Below are positions 9,401 through 20,778 of a stretch of DNA of 64,000 nt, one piece after another. This DNA comes from Powellomyces hirtus (Eukaryota > Chytridiomycota > Chytridiomycetes > Spizellomycetales > Powellomycetaceae), in assembly GCA_025526995.1 (NCBI GenBank), contig JAHLKG010000007.1, positions 62,001 through 126,000 on the forward strand, read 5' to 3'. Position 1 is the first letter of the stretch. Each line of letters begins with the position of its first letter. The translations under genes and the position numbers were made by a program. The notes below the pieces were generated by a model. It made no database searches and was not told where the DNA came from. It saw nothing but the letters and a program-made list of their open reading frames with translations.

Positions 9401-11314
9401 CTCCGTCGTGGCTTGAAGCGGGGTAGAACGCGTGACCGAGATGCCGGTAGCGTCTGTCGATAGGTGGAGTGCTTGAATCGATGTATCGGACGCGTGTGTC
9501 GGTACATTGGACGCGTTTGTCCATTTTGTCAATTCGGTAGATGTAATTTTCGACGCGTGTGTTGGTACATTGGACGCGTGTGTCCTTGAGCGAGTTTGAG
9601 TAGCGAAAGCCATCGGAGTTGGCGAGATGTGATACATTCCTCGAACGAGAGGTATGGTGATGTCGTTCGTAGTGCCATTGCAGTCTTGAATGACAGCGCT
9701 TTCATTTTCAAAGGTGACTCTCTTTCCATCTTTGGCGAGTGCGGAGACCGAGATGAGAGTCTTGGCGAGCTTCGGAACGTAGAGAACATCTGTGAGGGGT
9801 ACATCTCCATCTGGAAGCTTCAAGATAGCTTTCCCTTTCGCTTTGGCATCGAGAAAGGCGTTGTTTCCAAATCTGACGCGCGTTGAGTGCTCTTCGTAGG
9901 ATTCGAGAATGGAAATGTCATTCGTCATGTGCTGTGAGCAGCCCGAATCCAGGTAAGCCAATGTAGTGGCGTTATGTGCTTCTGCAATGTTGGCATTAGC
10001 AGCGGGTTTTAAGGCTTCGACTGCCTTGGCTTTGAGGGGACAATTGAATGGGGTATGTTCATTCGAATTGCATAACCAACAGGGGAAGTTCTGTCTCTTC
10101 TTCGAGTCTGTGGTCTTCTTCGCGTCGGTCTTCTTGTGACTTGAGCCGTCTTTCTTTGAAGGTTGGGCTTCGAGCGCGATGTTTTTGCTCTTCTTGGCGA
10201 AACGGTTGTTTTGGTTACTCTTGTTACTTCCGTTATCCAGACGCTTGGCAGCTGCCATGAGGCCATGGAGATCCTTGAAACTTTGAGTTCTGACGAGCTC
10301 TGCATGATGTTCATTCATTCCGCGAAGGTAAAACCACTTGTAGATTTCGAACGGCACCTTCAAGGGGATTTGACTTGTAATCTTCATGAATGAGGTATTG
10401 TACTGCGAGATGGAATGACTTCCTTGTCGGAGTCTTTCAAGTTGAGTGAGCAAAGTTTCTTCGTGATCGCTTGGTTGGTAATGCGAGAGGAAGGGAGGCT
10501 TGAAGGATTCCCAATCCGTGATGGGCTCCACCATCCCTTGTTCGGCATCTTTCTGGTGATTACGATACCATTGTTTTGCTTCGCCAGAGAGCTTCGTGAA
10601 GATGAATGAGAGTTGTTCTTCTTCAGATACAGGTTTTAGGCGAAAGACTAGAGTAAGTTGATCGATGAAGTCGGCGAGTTTTGAGAGATTTCCCGTCCCG
10701 TCGAATGTAGATACTGCATCGATCGCAGATTTGAAGTATGCGAATGATGTACGTTGTGCGTCTCGATCATCGCTCTTTCTGCTGCTCGTAGTTGTTGTGC
10801 TCTCCGTTGGGGAAGACGGACGAAAGTGAGGGGCAACTGGGGCTTCAACTTCGCCGTGAGTAATGTGTTGATGTAGAAAAGGGTACTCAAGGCCCACTTT
10901 TGGGCTTCTCATCGGTGAAACGGCCGTAGAATGACCACCGATATGAGGCTTTTCGTACTTCTCGGGTTGTTGATGGGAAGTTGATGTAGCGAGAGGGTTT
11001 GAACTAGTCAATAAAGTCCTCTCCAACCTGTCCATCCGATGGTCGAGCTTTTCGTCGATTTCCATCTTGAACCTCTGCAGAATTTGCATGACAATGTCAG
11101 TCGGTACTTCGGACGGTACTATTGCCGAGTCTGCATGAATTTCTCCATGATTCATCTCATCCACATCGGCATCTGCGTCGTGGGAATCATGGTAGATTGA
11201 GGCATCGATATTAACGTCTTCTTCAGCGTCAGGACCCCGTTGGGCTTCTCGTGTGGCTTGACGGGCTTGTTGGCGGGTCTGCACTCCTAGAATGGGAGAT
11301 CTTACAGTAGGCAT
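6494..11314 (-). CDS. gag-pol: family-1 copia Gag-Pol with gypsy-type Gag and internal chromodomain
   Basis: A 1606-codon polyprotein with one in-frame TGA (7925-7927, codon 1130). Order by approximate residue: Gag 195-365, like Retrotrans_gag of gypsy elements (FDGTGNLSKL, AKQWYRN); CCHC knuckle CWLCNSNEHTPFNC near 412; aspartic protease LDSGCSQHM near 453; a low-complexity linker 640-700; integrase HHRLGHPG with CKGC near 713-740 and D,D,E near 765, 823 and 863; chromodomain 1001-1037 (YEVEEIL, FLCKWLGF, NTWEP); RT from about 1085 with YVDD near 1263; RNase H from about 1430 (DADWG, LSSTKAEYMAL), ending TKPLPAP. The integrase-before-RT order makes it Ty1/copia. The stop arises from a CGA codon still present in copies B and F. 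Start Met at 11314 follows the leader after the PBS. All catalytic residues are present. Confidence 0.9.
9285..9343 (-). repeat. long GC-rich hairpin in the protease-integrase linker of A
   Basis: CTCTCCAGTG at 9285-9294 pairs with CACTGGAGAG at 9334-9343. The next block, GGGGCTGGCC, pairs with GGCCAGCCCC, and the centre is GCCCCaaattGGGGC. The linker is different in every family-1 copy. Confidence 0.8.
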
Positions 11315-11414
11315 CTTGACGGTGTGCTCCGTACTGTCTTGGCACTTGAATTTGACGGAAGACTTGTAGTTTACAGGTTTTACGAAGGGAGAATGATTCG
11401 AATTCGACCGGTCT

Positions 11415-11428
11415 CAGGGCTCATAACC
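11415..11428 (-). other. primer-binding site of A, initiator tRNA-Met half-molecule type
   Basis: Minus strand reads GGTTATGAGCCCTG immediately after the LTR. It is complementary to CAGGGCTCATAACC, the anticodon arm of fungal initiator tRNA-Met, the same strategy as the internal-tRNA priming known for Drosophila copia. Confidence 0.85.
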
Positions 11429-11797
11429 TATTGGAGATATCGGCGTTTCCAGTACTTTATCGGAAATGCAGAGGATTGGCCGAATTCGATGTGGCCTCCA
11501 GTAAACTTCGTAAAGGGGGTTTACAGAGCTCTTCTGTGATGCAGATGACGATGTAGCGTTGTCAGATGCACGGAGATGTAATGTATGTAAATGTATTTTT
11601 TTTTGTCTTAAAGTCTTATCGGTAATGTCTCGCTTCGAGCGTTCTAATCTACTTTTTCTCCAATCACGTGATCACACGTGATCCAATTCAGCTCTTAGCG
11701 TTACCGGTATGGTGGTCACGCGTTCTAGTCAGAGAATCCAAGTAAGGATCTAATGTAAGGACCAAACGTTGAGTGCGCAAGTCTCAACATTCCAATA
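11429..11797 (-). repeat. 5' LTR of A
   Basis: 369 bp, nearly identical to the 3' LTR. Its inner end is directly followed (minus strand) by the PBS. Confidence 0.95.
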
Positions 11798-11963
11798 GCT
11801 TCGAGCGTTCTAATCTACTCTTTCTCCAATCACGTGATCACACGTGATCCAATTCAGCTCTTAGCGTCACCGGTATGGTGGTCACGCGGTCTTGTCGGAG
11901 AATCCAAGTAAGGATCTAATGTAAGGACCAAGCGTTGAGTACGCAAGTCTCAACATTCCAATA
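11798..11963 (-). repeat. family-1 LTR of copy B, part 2
   Basis: Begins with the duplicated GCTTC left by insertion of A, then continues the B LTR to its end, AACATTCCAATA. With 5881-6085 it makes a 366-bp LTR. Confidence 0.9.
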
Positions 11964-14223
11964 CACCCCCTGTCCGAGCAATCGATCCGCGATGATGGGA
12001 TTTTACTCATTCGGGAGCTCCGTCTTGGACGCTTTCGTCATTGGCGTGATGGTGTTATTGTAGTGCTTGATGCACATGTTTTCACGATGGTGTTTGAATG
12101 CCGGGGCCGGTAAGGGCTTCGTAAGTGAGTCGGCAACCATCTCAGCGGTAGGCAGGTACTCCAGATGAACCTCCTTGTCAACATGATCACGAATGAAGTG
12201 ATGTCGAATGTCGATGTGCTTGGTACGGGCGTGATGCACGGGATTCATTGCCAGTGAGATGCATGACTGATTATCTTCGTAGATTGTTGTGGGTCGAGCA
12301 TTTTCATCAAGATATTCGGGGATTTGGAGTTCTTGCAGAAGTGAGCGAAGCCAGATTGTTTCTTGAGTGGCAAAGGAAAGTGCCATATATTCAGCTTTGG
12401 TAGATGAGAGAGCAACGGTGGGTTGGCGCTTCGAAGCCCAAGTAACGGGGCCCGCATTTCCAATGTAGAAAAGGTAGCCAGTGATTGACCGTCGATCAAT
12501 GATATTGTTTCCCCAATCGGCATCGCTGTAGCCGTGAAGGGTAACGTTATTTCCGCCAATGCAGAGGCTGTAATCTGATGTTCCCCGTAGGTAGCGAAGA
12601 ACGCGCTTTGCAGCTTGCAGATGTTGAGGCAAAGGGTTGCTTGCAAAGCGAGAAAGCATACTGACTGCGACAGCGATGTCAGGACGCGTGCATATCATCA
12701 GGTACATGAGAGAACCAACAATTTCGCGATATTCTCCTTCTTGCAGGTTAGGTGAAGTCTTTGTATTTTCGACTTCGTAGGGTTCGAGCTTGGTCTGGTC
12801 CATCGGAGTGTTGACGGGCTTGCAATCTTGCATACCAAAGTGCTCGAGGATGTCATTTACATATGACTCTTGATCGAGATAGATGACGTGCCTTGAGTAG
12901 TCGCGTCGAACTCTCATTCCCAGGTAGTGGTTGACTTTGCCTAGGTCTGTCATGTTGAACTCGTTGTGCAGGGATGTCTTGATTGACGAGATTTCCGATT
13001 CGGTCTTTGCAAAAATGAGGAGGTCGTCAACGTAGACGGAGATGTACTGCGATGAGTCACTTTCAGATAGAGTTCTGATGTAAACGGCATTGTCATTTGC
13101 CAGGCGCTTGAATCCCAAGGAGGTCAGTTCCTTGTGAAGTAGGGAGTACCATTCGCGCAGGGCTTGTTTCAGACCGTAAAGGGCCTTCCGGAGTCAAAGG
13201 ATGGTCTTGGGCGGAAAGCCAGAGCCTTCCGGGGCATAGATTAGGATGGTCTCAGTAACCATCCCATTCAGGAATGCGGTTACTACATCCATTTGATGGC
13301 ATTTCAAGCTTAGGCTGGCGGCGAGAGCGAGAAGGACGTGTTGGGTAGCTATCTTGGCAACCGGAGCGTAGGTTTCGTTGTAGTCGATACCGTAGCGTTG
13401 TTCGAAGCCTTTCACTACAAGCTGGGCCTTGTATCGCTGGAGTTGACCATTCAGGTCTCGCTTAATCTTGAATACCCATTTGGTGCGGATGGGCCGTTGA
13501 TTGTGCGGTAAGGATTTGGGGTTAATGACTTCCCAGGTTTCATTGGTATGAAGGGACTTCAATTCGGCATTTATGGCCTTGGTCCACTTCAGCGCGTCGT
13601 CTGATGAGAGCGCTTGTTTGTAGGTTTGGGGCTCTTCGGTACTTGCAGCTGAAAGAGCGATCGCCGTCTTCTCGTTGATGTAGTCAGCGAAGACTGTCAA
13701 ATGATGGACATTTTCGAGCGGTTCCCATGTATTATCTTCGTCTTCGAATCCTAGCCATTTGCAGAGGAATTTGGGGCCTTCCGGGCCATCACGTGAGTCG
13801 AGAATCTCTTCGACTTTGTAGGGTTCTTTGGACGGGACGTAGTCTTGCGCTAGTTCGAGTGCTGAGGTTTTGTTGAACGTTACATCGCGAGAAATGACTA
13901 TTTCTTGACGGTTGTCATCCCAACAGCGGTAAGCGCCGTCAAATTCGTAACCGATGAGTTTGAGACGTGTGGTGTGCGGTGCCAACTTCCTGGCTTGTTT
14001 TCTCTTGACGAGATGCACAAAGGCATCGGCCCAAATCACACAAAGGTGAGAAAGTGAGGGCTCTTCGCCATTGAGCCGTTTGTACGGCGAAATGTTGTTA
14101 TTGGACTTGTGGGGTAGGCGATTCCGTAGGTAGACTGATGTAGCCGCTAACTCGGTCCAGAGTTGTTTTGGGATGCCGTATGAGTGTTCCAATGAGCGTA
14201 TGGTGTCGAACAGGGTGCGGTTG
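11964..14223 (-). pseudogene. pol: family-1 pol of copy B: integrase end, chromodomain, RT, RNase H
   Basis: Minus-strand frame from 14223 to 12003, interrupted by one TGA (13194-13196; A has CGA). It contains the C-terminal part of integrase, the chromodomain (YKVEEIL, FLCKWLGF, NTWEP; about 13715-13820), RT with YVDD near 13020, and RNase H ending at 12003. The 5' part is missing: at 14224 it is cut by the LTR of element D, so the first Asp and HHCC region are absent. It is nearly identical to A in the shared part. Confidence 0.9.
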
Positions 14224-14479
14224 TGTTGAGATTGGACTTGTGAGATAAACCTGTCAAATCGACAGCGCTCCAAGACGCCATGTGACTTCTACTGCGCAAT
14301 GGTGCTTCATCTGACCGCGTATGCTTAGATAGCTTGCACAGCCACTTTCCTTCTTCCTCTTAGCTTAGATCTTCTTCTTCCCACCGGTTTACACTTAGAA
14401 CAATCATCCCATTGTCATTGAGAGTGTTGAGCTAGCTTTCCTCTGTTGCACTACACCTTAACCGGACCTACGCACAACA
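14224..14479 (+). repeat. 5' LTR of D
   Basis: 256 bp, starting TGTTGAGATT and ending CGCACAACA (TGTTG/CAACA inverted ends). Defined by the break in family-1 homology on the left and the PBS on the right. Confidence 0.75.
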
Positions 14480-14493
14480 GGTTATGAGCCCTG
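14480..14493 (+). other. primer-binding site of D
   Basis: GGTTATGAGCCCTG directly after the LTR; same initiator tRNA-Met half-molecule site as the copia families here. Confidence 0.8.
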
Positions 14494-14560
14494 TTAGCCC
14501 GCTCAACGCTTAAAACGACAAGCATCCTGTATCCTTCTTCACGTTGTTCAATACTCAATC

Positions 14561-15485
14561 ATGCCATTGTCGCGTAGCCCCATTTGGACCAGGTCCAGAA
14601 CAAACACTGCCCCTGCGCCGACGCAGGACTCCGCAGATGACGATCCTCCCAGTGAGGATGACAAGGGTAGAGCCGCTCGATCTGACGATGAGATCGTCAC
14701 GAAGGAGTATATGGAGAAGGCGCTGTTGGAATCCCAACGCATTATCGCCGAAATGCAGGAACACATGCTGCTGGAATTGCAGCGACTCGCCGCCGAGTCA
14801 CAAAGGGAGTCCCAACTCCTTGCAGCTGAATCCCAACGAGAGATGATGGAGAAGATGATTTCTACCTTTGCACAAATGCAAATGCAGATGGCCGCCGCTG
14901 CAAACCCTCATGTCTTCCCGGAGGACCGCCCACACCCTCGCTCATCGGAGAATTCTTCTCCCACGTCGTCCTCAATGAATTCCGTTGCAAAGGAGCTCCT
15001 TAAACAGGTTCCCAACTTTGATGGCGATATGAGTAGTCCGCAATTACTTCTCGAATTCATTGCAAAACTGGACGACTTCTTTGGGGTTGCATACCTTCCG
15101 CCACTTCTCGAAGCAAAAATGGCGGTAAGCAAACTCACATCCACCGCTCACATCTGGTGGAGGACCCAGGAAAGCCAGGGGACCGCCCCTCGAACATGGA
15201 ATCATCTCAAAACAACGCTACGCCTGAGGTTCACACCACCAGCGTTCAGCTTGATGATCCGTGATAAACTGGATGATCTTTCGCAGACCACATCAGTTAT
15301 CGCATACAATAATGCGTTCAACAAACTTGTCATGCAGATCCCCGACATGAACAAAGGAGAAATCGAGCATCGCTATCTCAAGGGACTCAAGCGTCCTATC
15401 TACTTGGCCATCATCTCAAAGGATCTCTTGGATCTGGACGCCATGCAGGAAGCCGCAATTCATCAGGAACAGCTTACCTCAGAAC
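14561..15485 (+). pseudogene. gag: Gag of element D, truncated by insertion of C
   Basis: Opens at ATG 14561 (MPLSRSPIWTRSR). A Gln/Glu/Leu-rich predicted coiled coil (residues about 48-115, with repeated AAESQRE blocks) is followed by a Retrotrans_gag-like domain (about 145-305: VPNFDGDMSSPQ, AHIWWRTQESQ, YLKGLKRPIYLA). The last four codons before the stop at 15497 come from the LTR of copy C. Zinc knuckle and pol are absent. The Gag resembles the gypsy-type Gags of families 1 and 2. Confidence 0.8.
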
Positions 15486-15856
15486 TATTGGAATGTTGAG
15501 ACTTGCGTACTCAACGTTTGGTCCTTACATTAGATCCTTACTTGGATTCTCTGACTAGAACGCGTGACCACCATACCGGTAACGCTAAGAGCTGAATTGG
15601 ATCACGTGTGATCACGTGATTGGAGAAAAAGTAGATTAGAACGCTCGAAGCGAGACATTACCGAAAAGACTTTAAGACAAAAAATACATTCACATACATT
15701 ACATCTCCGTGCATCTGACAACACTACACCGTCATCTGCATCACAGAAGAGCTCTGTAAGCTCCCCCTCTCTTACGAAGTATACTGGAGGCCACATTGAA
15801 TTCGGCCAATCCTCTGCAATTCCGAAAAAGTACGGGAAGTGCCGATATCACCAATA
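15486..15856 (+). repeat. 5' LTR of C
   Basis: Starts TATTGGAATG and ends ACCAATA, immediately followed by the PBS (15857-15870). Confidence 0.95.
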
Positions 15857-15970
15857 GGTTATGAGCCCTGAGACCGGTCGAATTTGAATCATTCTCCCTT
15901 CGTAAAACTTGAAAACTACCAGTCTTCCATCGAATTCAAGTGCCAAGAAAGTACCGAGCACACCGTCAAG

Positions 15971-18900
15971 ATGCTTATTGCAAGATCTCCCATTCAAGGA
16001 GTGCAGACCCGCCAACAAGCCCGTCAAGCCACACGAGAAGCTGAACGGGGTCCTGACGCTGAAGGAGACGCTAATATCAATGCCTCGCTCTACCATGATT
16101 CCCACGACGCAGATGCCGATGTGGATGAGATGAATTTTGGAGAAATTCATGCAGAACCGGCGATACTGACCGGACCGCAGACTGACCAAGTCATACATAT
16201 TCTGCAGAGGTTCAAGATGGAAATCAACGAAAAGCTCGACCATCGGATGGACAGGTTGGAGAGGACTTTATTGACTAGTTCAAACCCTCTTGCTACATCA
16301 ACTTCCCATCAACAACCCGAAAAGTACGAAAAGCCTCATATCGGTGGTCACCCTATGGCAGTTTCACCGATGAGAAGCCCAAAAGCAGGCCTTGAGTACC
16401 CTTTTCTACATCAACACAATACTCCCGGCGAAGTTGAAGCCCCAGTTGCCCCTCACTTTCGTCCGTCTTCCCCAACGGAGAGCACAACAACTACGAGCAG
16501 CAGAAAGAGCAATGACCGTGAAGCCCAGCGCACATCAGTCACATTCTTTCAATCAGCGATTAATGCAGTCATCACATTCGAAGGAACGGGAAATCTCTCA
16601 AAACTCGTCGACTCCATTGATCAAATTGAAGTGGTCTTTAGTCTCAAATCTGTACCTGGAGAAGAACAGCTTGCATTCATCTTCACCAAGCTCTCGGGCA
16701 ATGCGAAACAATGGTATCGAAACTACTGCAAAGAGGCCAAAAAGGGGAATGCTGACCCCATCACGAATTGGCAAACTTTCAAGCGACCATTCCTCCAACG
16801 TTATCAACCAACCGATCACGAGGAAGTCCTACTCACTCACCTGGAAAGACTACGACAAGGAAGCCATACCATCTCGCAGTACAATACCTCGTTCACGAAG
16901 ATTACCAGTCAGCTCGTCGCGGACATCCCGTTTCTAGTCTACAAATGGTTCTACCTTCGAGGCATGAACAAACATCAAGCGGAGCTCGTCAGAACACAAA
17001 GTTTCAAAGATCTCGAAGGCCTACAAGCTGCTGCCAAACGTTTAGACAATGGAAGTAACAAGAGTAACCAAAACAACCGTTTCGCCAAGAAGAGCGAAAA
17101 CATCGCCCTCGAAGCCCAACCTTCAAAGAAAGATGGCTCAAGTCACAAGAAGACCGACGCAAAGAAGACCACAGACTCGAAGAAGAGACAGAACTTCCCC
17201 TGTTGGTTATGCAATTCGAATGAACATACTCCATTCAATTGCCCTCTCAAAGCCAAGGCTGTTGAAGCCTTAAAACCCGCTGCTAATGCCAACATTGCAG
17301 AAGCACACAACGCCACTACATTGGCTTACCTGGATTCGGGCTGCTCACAGCACACGACGAATGACATTACCATTCTCGAATCCTACGGAGAACACTCTAC
17401 GCGCGTCAGATTTGGAAACAATGCCTTTCTCGATGCCGAAGCGAAAGGGAACGCTATCTTGAAGCTTCCAGATGGAGATGTACCTCTCACTGATGTTCTC
17501 TACGTTTCGAAACTCGCCAAAACTCTCATCTCGGTCTCCGCACTCGCCAAACATGGAAAGAGAGTCACCTTTGAAGATGAGAGCCCTATCATTCAAGACT
17601 GCAATGGCACTACAAATGACATCACCATACCTCTTGTTCAAGGAATGTATCACATCTCGCCAACTCCGATGGCTTTCGCTACTCAAACTCGCTCAAGGAC
17701 AAACGCGTCCAATGTACCGACACATGCGTCGAAAATTACATCTACCGAATTGACAAAATGGACGAACGCGTCCAATGTACCGACACACGCGTCCGATACA
17801 TCGATTCAAGCCAAAAACCCGACCATTTCAGTGTCGGGGCTCACCGCTCCTAATCGGGGCTGGTCAGCCCCATCGAGGAATGTCAGCCCCATCCTCACTG
17901 AGGATGCCCCCCCCCCCCCCCCCCCCTCAGAGCACCGCCCCCTCGGTGCTCTCGGAAAGGAGGGGCAGGCAGGTTTAGCACTGCCTCCGCTGCTTCGGCG
18001 GCCTCTTCTGGGGCTTGTTCTGGTCCCTCTTCTCCTGTCAACGAAGGAACCCTCTGGCATCACCGTTCGGGCCATCCTGGCACGCACATCATGAAGCAAC
18101 TCAAGCTCCCAATGACCAACGAGGTCTGCAAAGGTTGCGAGTTTGGTAAGCACAAGCGCTCACCATTCAACGGTACAATGACACGGTCCAAGACGCCACT
18201 CGATCGCCTACATTTCGACCTAAACGGTCCGCCCATACCCGCGGTTGGCAATGAGAAATATGCCCTCGTTGTGATTGATGACTATCCACGCTTCACATGG
18301 ATCTTCTTCTTGAAGACGAAGAGCGAATCTACTACAAAATTGATTGAATTTATCAATTTAATCGAAAAACAGACCAACGAAAGGGTCAGACAACTTCATT
18401 CCGATCGAAGGGGGGAGTTTGTCAATCACGATCTGAAAGAATTCATTTCGAAAAAGGGCATCCTGCACGAACTCACCGCTGCAGATTCCCCACAGTCCAA
18501 CAGTGTAGCTGAAAGGTTCAACCTCACCCTGTTCGACACCATTCGTTCATTGGAACACTCATACGGCATCCCGAAACAACTCTGGACCGAGTTAGCGGCT
18601 ACATCAGTCTACTTACGGAATCGCCTACCCCACAAGTCCAATAACAACATTTCGCCATACGAACGGCTCAACGGCGAAGAGCCCTCACTTTCTCACCTTC
18701 GTGTGATTTGGGCCAATGCCTTCGTGCATCTCGTCAAGAGAAAACAAGTCTCAAAGTTGGCACCGCGAGCCACACGTCTCAAGCTCATCGGGTACGAACT
18801 TGACGGCGCTTACCGCTGTTGGGATGACAACTGTCGAGAAATAGTCATTTCTCGCGATGTAACGTTCAACGAAACCTCAGCACTCGAACTAGCGAGAGAC

Positions 18901-20739
18901 TACATACCGCCCGAAGAACTCTACAATGTCGAAGAGATTCTCGACTCACGTGATGGCCCAGAAGGCCCCGAATTCCTCTGCAAATGGCTAGGATTCGAAG
19001 ACGAAGATAATACATGGGAACCGCTCAAAAATGTCAATCATTTGACAGTCTTCGCTGACTACATCAACGAGAAGACGGCGATCGCTCTTTCAGCTGCAAG
19101 TACCGAAGAACCCCATACCTACAAACAAGCGCACTCATCAGACAACGCGCCGAGGTGGACCAAGGCCATAAATGCCGAATTGAAGTCCCTTGATACCAAT
19201 GAAACATGGGAAGTCATTAACCCCAAATCCTTACCGCACAATCAACGACTCATCCGCACCAAATGGGTATTCAAGATTAAGCGAGACCTGAATGGTCAAC
19301 CCCAATGATACAAGGCCCGGCTTGTAGTGAAAGGCTTCGAACAACGCTACGGTATTGACTACAACGAAACCTACGCTCCGGTTGCCAAGATAGCTACCCA
19401 ACACGTCCTTCTCGCTCTCGCCGCCAGCCTAAGCTTGAATTGCCATCAAATGGATGTAGTAACCGCATTCCTGAATGGGATGGTTACTGAGACCATCCTA
19501 ATCTATGCCCCGGAAGGCTCTGGCTTTCCGCCCTAGACCATCCTTCGACTCTGGAAGGCCCTTTACGGTCTGAAACAAGGCCCGCGCTAATGGTACTCCC
19601 TACTTCACAAAGAACTGACCTCCTTGGGATTCAAGCGCCTGGCAAATGACAATGCCGTTTACATCAGAACTCTATCTGAAAGTGACTCATCGCAGTACAT
19701 CTCCGTCTACGTTGACGACCTCCTCATTTTTGCAAAGACCGAATCGGAAATCTCGTCAATCAAGACATCCCTGCACAACGAGTTCAACATGACAGACCTA
19801 GGCAAAGTCAACCACTACCTAGGAATGAGAGTTTGACGCGATTACTCAAGGCACATCATCTATCTCGATCAAGAGTCATATGTAAATGACATCCTCGAGC
19901 GCTTTGGTATGCAAGACCGCAAGCCCGTCAATACACCGATGGACCAGACCAAGCTCGAACCCTACGAAGTCGAAAATACAAAGACCTCACCTAACCCGCA
20001 AGAAGGAGAATATCGCGAAATCGTTGGTTCTCTCATGTACTTGATGATATGCATGTGTCCTGACATCGCTGTCGCGGTCAGTATGCTGTCTCGCTTCGCA
20101 AGCAACCCTTCGCCTCAACATCTGCAAGCTGCAAAGCGCGTCCTTTGCTACCTACAAGGAACATCAGATTACAGCCTCTGCATTGGCGGAAATAACGTCA
20201 CCCTTCACGGCTACAGCGATGCCGATTGGGGAAACAACATCATTGATCGATGGTCAATCACTGGCTACCTTTTCTACATTGGAAATGCGGGCCCCGTTAC
20301 TTGGGCTTCGAAGCGCCAACCCACCGTTGCTCTCTCATCTACCGAAGCTGAATACATGGCACTTTCCTTCGCCACTCAAGAAACAATCTGGCTTCGCTCA
20401 CTTCTGCAAGAACTCCAAATCCCCAAATATCTTGATGAAAATGCTCGACCCACAACGATCTACAAAGATAATCAGTCATGCATCTCACTGGCAATGAATC
20501 CCGTGCATCACGCCCGTACCAAGCACATCGACATTCGACATCACTTCATTTGTGATCATGTTGACAAGGAGGTTCATCTGGAGTACCTGCCTACCGCTGA
20601 GATGGTCGCCGACTCACTTACGAAGCCCTTACCGGCCCCGGCATTCAAACACCATCGCGAAAACATGTGCATCAAGCACTACAATAACACCATCACGCCA
20701 ATGACGAAAGCGTCCAAGACGGAGCTCCCGAATGAGTAA
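15971..20739 (+). pseudogene. gag-pol: family-1 copia Gag-Pol of copy C, several lesions
   Basis: Same architecture as the polyprotein of A. The real start is most likely ATG at 15971 (MLIARSPIQGV), matching A, not the earlier ATG in the leader. Gag, CCHC knuckle and protease (LDSGCSQHT) are in one frame to about 17900. A frameshift in a linker containing 20 consecutive C (17907-17926) moves integrase to another frame (from about 18060). Further stops: TGA at 19306-19308 (same position as A), TAG near 19534, TAA near 19588, and TGA at 19834-19836 (CGA in A). The chromodomain (18927-19035) and the RT box YVDD (near 19710) are intact. The second catalytic Asp region reads HSDRRGEF instead of HSDRGGEF. 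Non-functional as read. Confidence 0.9.
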
Positions 20740-20778
20740 AATCCCATCATTGCGGATCGATTGCTCGGACAGGGGGTG

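Larger units (their letters stand above)
6086..11797 (-). mobile_element. young full-length family-1 copia element 'A'
   Basis: 5712 bp on the minus strand, flanked by target duplication GCTTC (6081-6085 and 11798-11802). The two 369-bp LTRs (6086-6454 and 11429-11797) appear to differ at a single base (tagtcGgag versus tagtcAgag), indicating recent insertion. LTR ends are TATTGGA...TCCAATA, not TG...CA. The PBS is at 11415-11428 and a polypurine tract (GGGGGTG on the minus strand) abuts the 3' LTR. One long polyprotein with a single stop lies inside. Confidence 0.95.
14224..15485 (+). mobile_element. 5' fragment of another LTR element 'D' (LTR, PBS, gag)
   Basis: An LTR (14224-14479), a primer-binding site (14480-14493) and a Gag reading frame (14561 onward) in plus orientation. 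The fragment is inserted into integrase of copy B and is itself cut at 15486 by copy C. No pol remains, so its superfamily is uncertain. Confidence 0.8.

Noticed and set aside
15884..15970. Upstream ATG (15884) as the start of copy C polyprotein
   Set aside because: The extra 29 residues are leader sequence; copies A and F start at the position equivalent to 15971.
17907..17926. C20 run in copy C as a functional slippage site
   Set aside because: It is not present in the other copies' linkers at that place and may be partly a sequencing artefact. Treated as part of the hypervariable linker.
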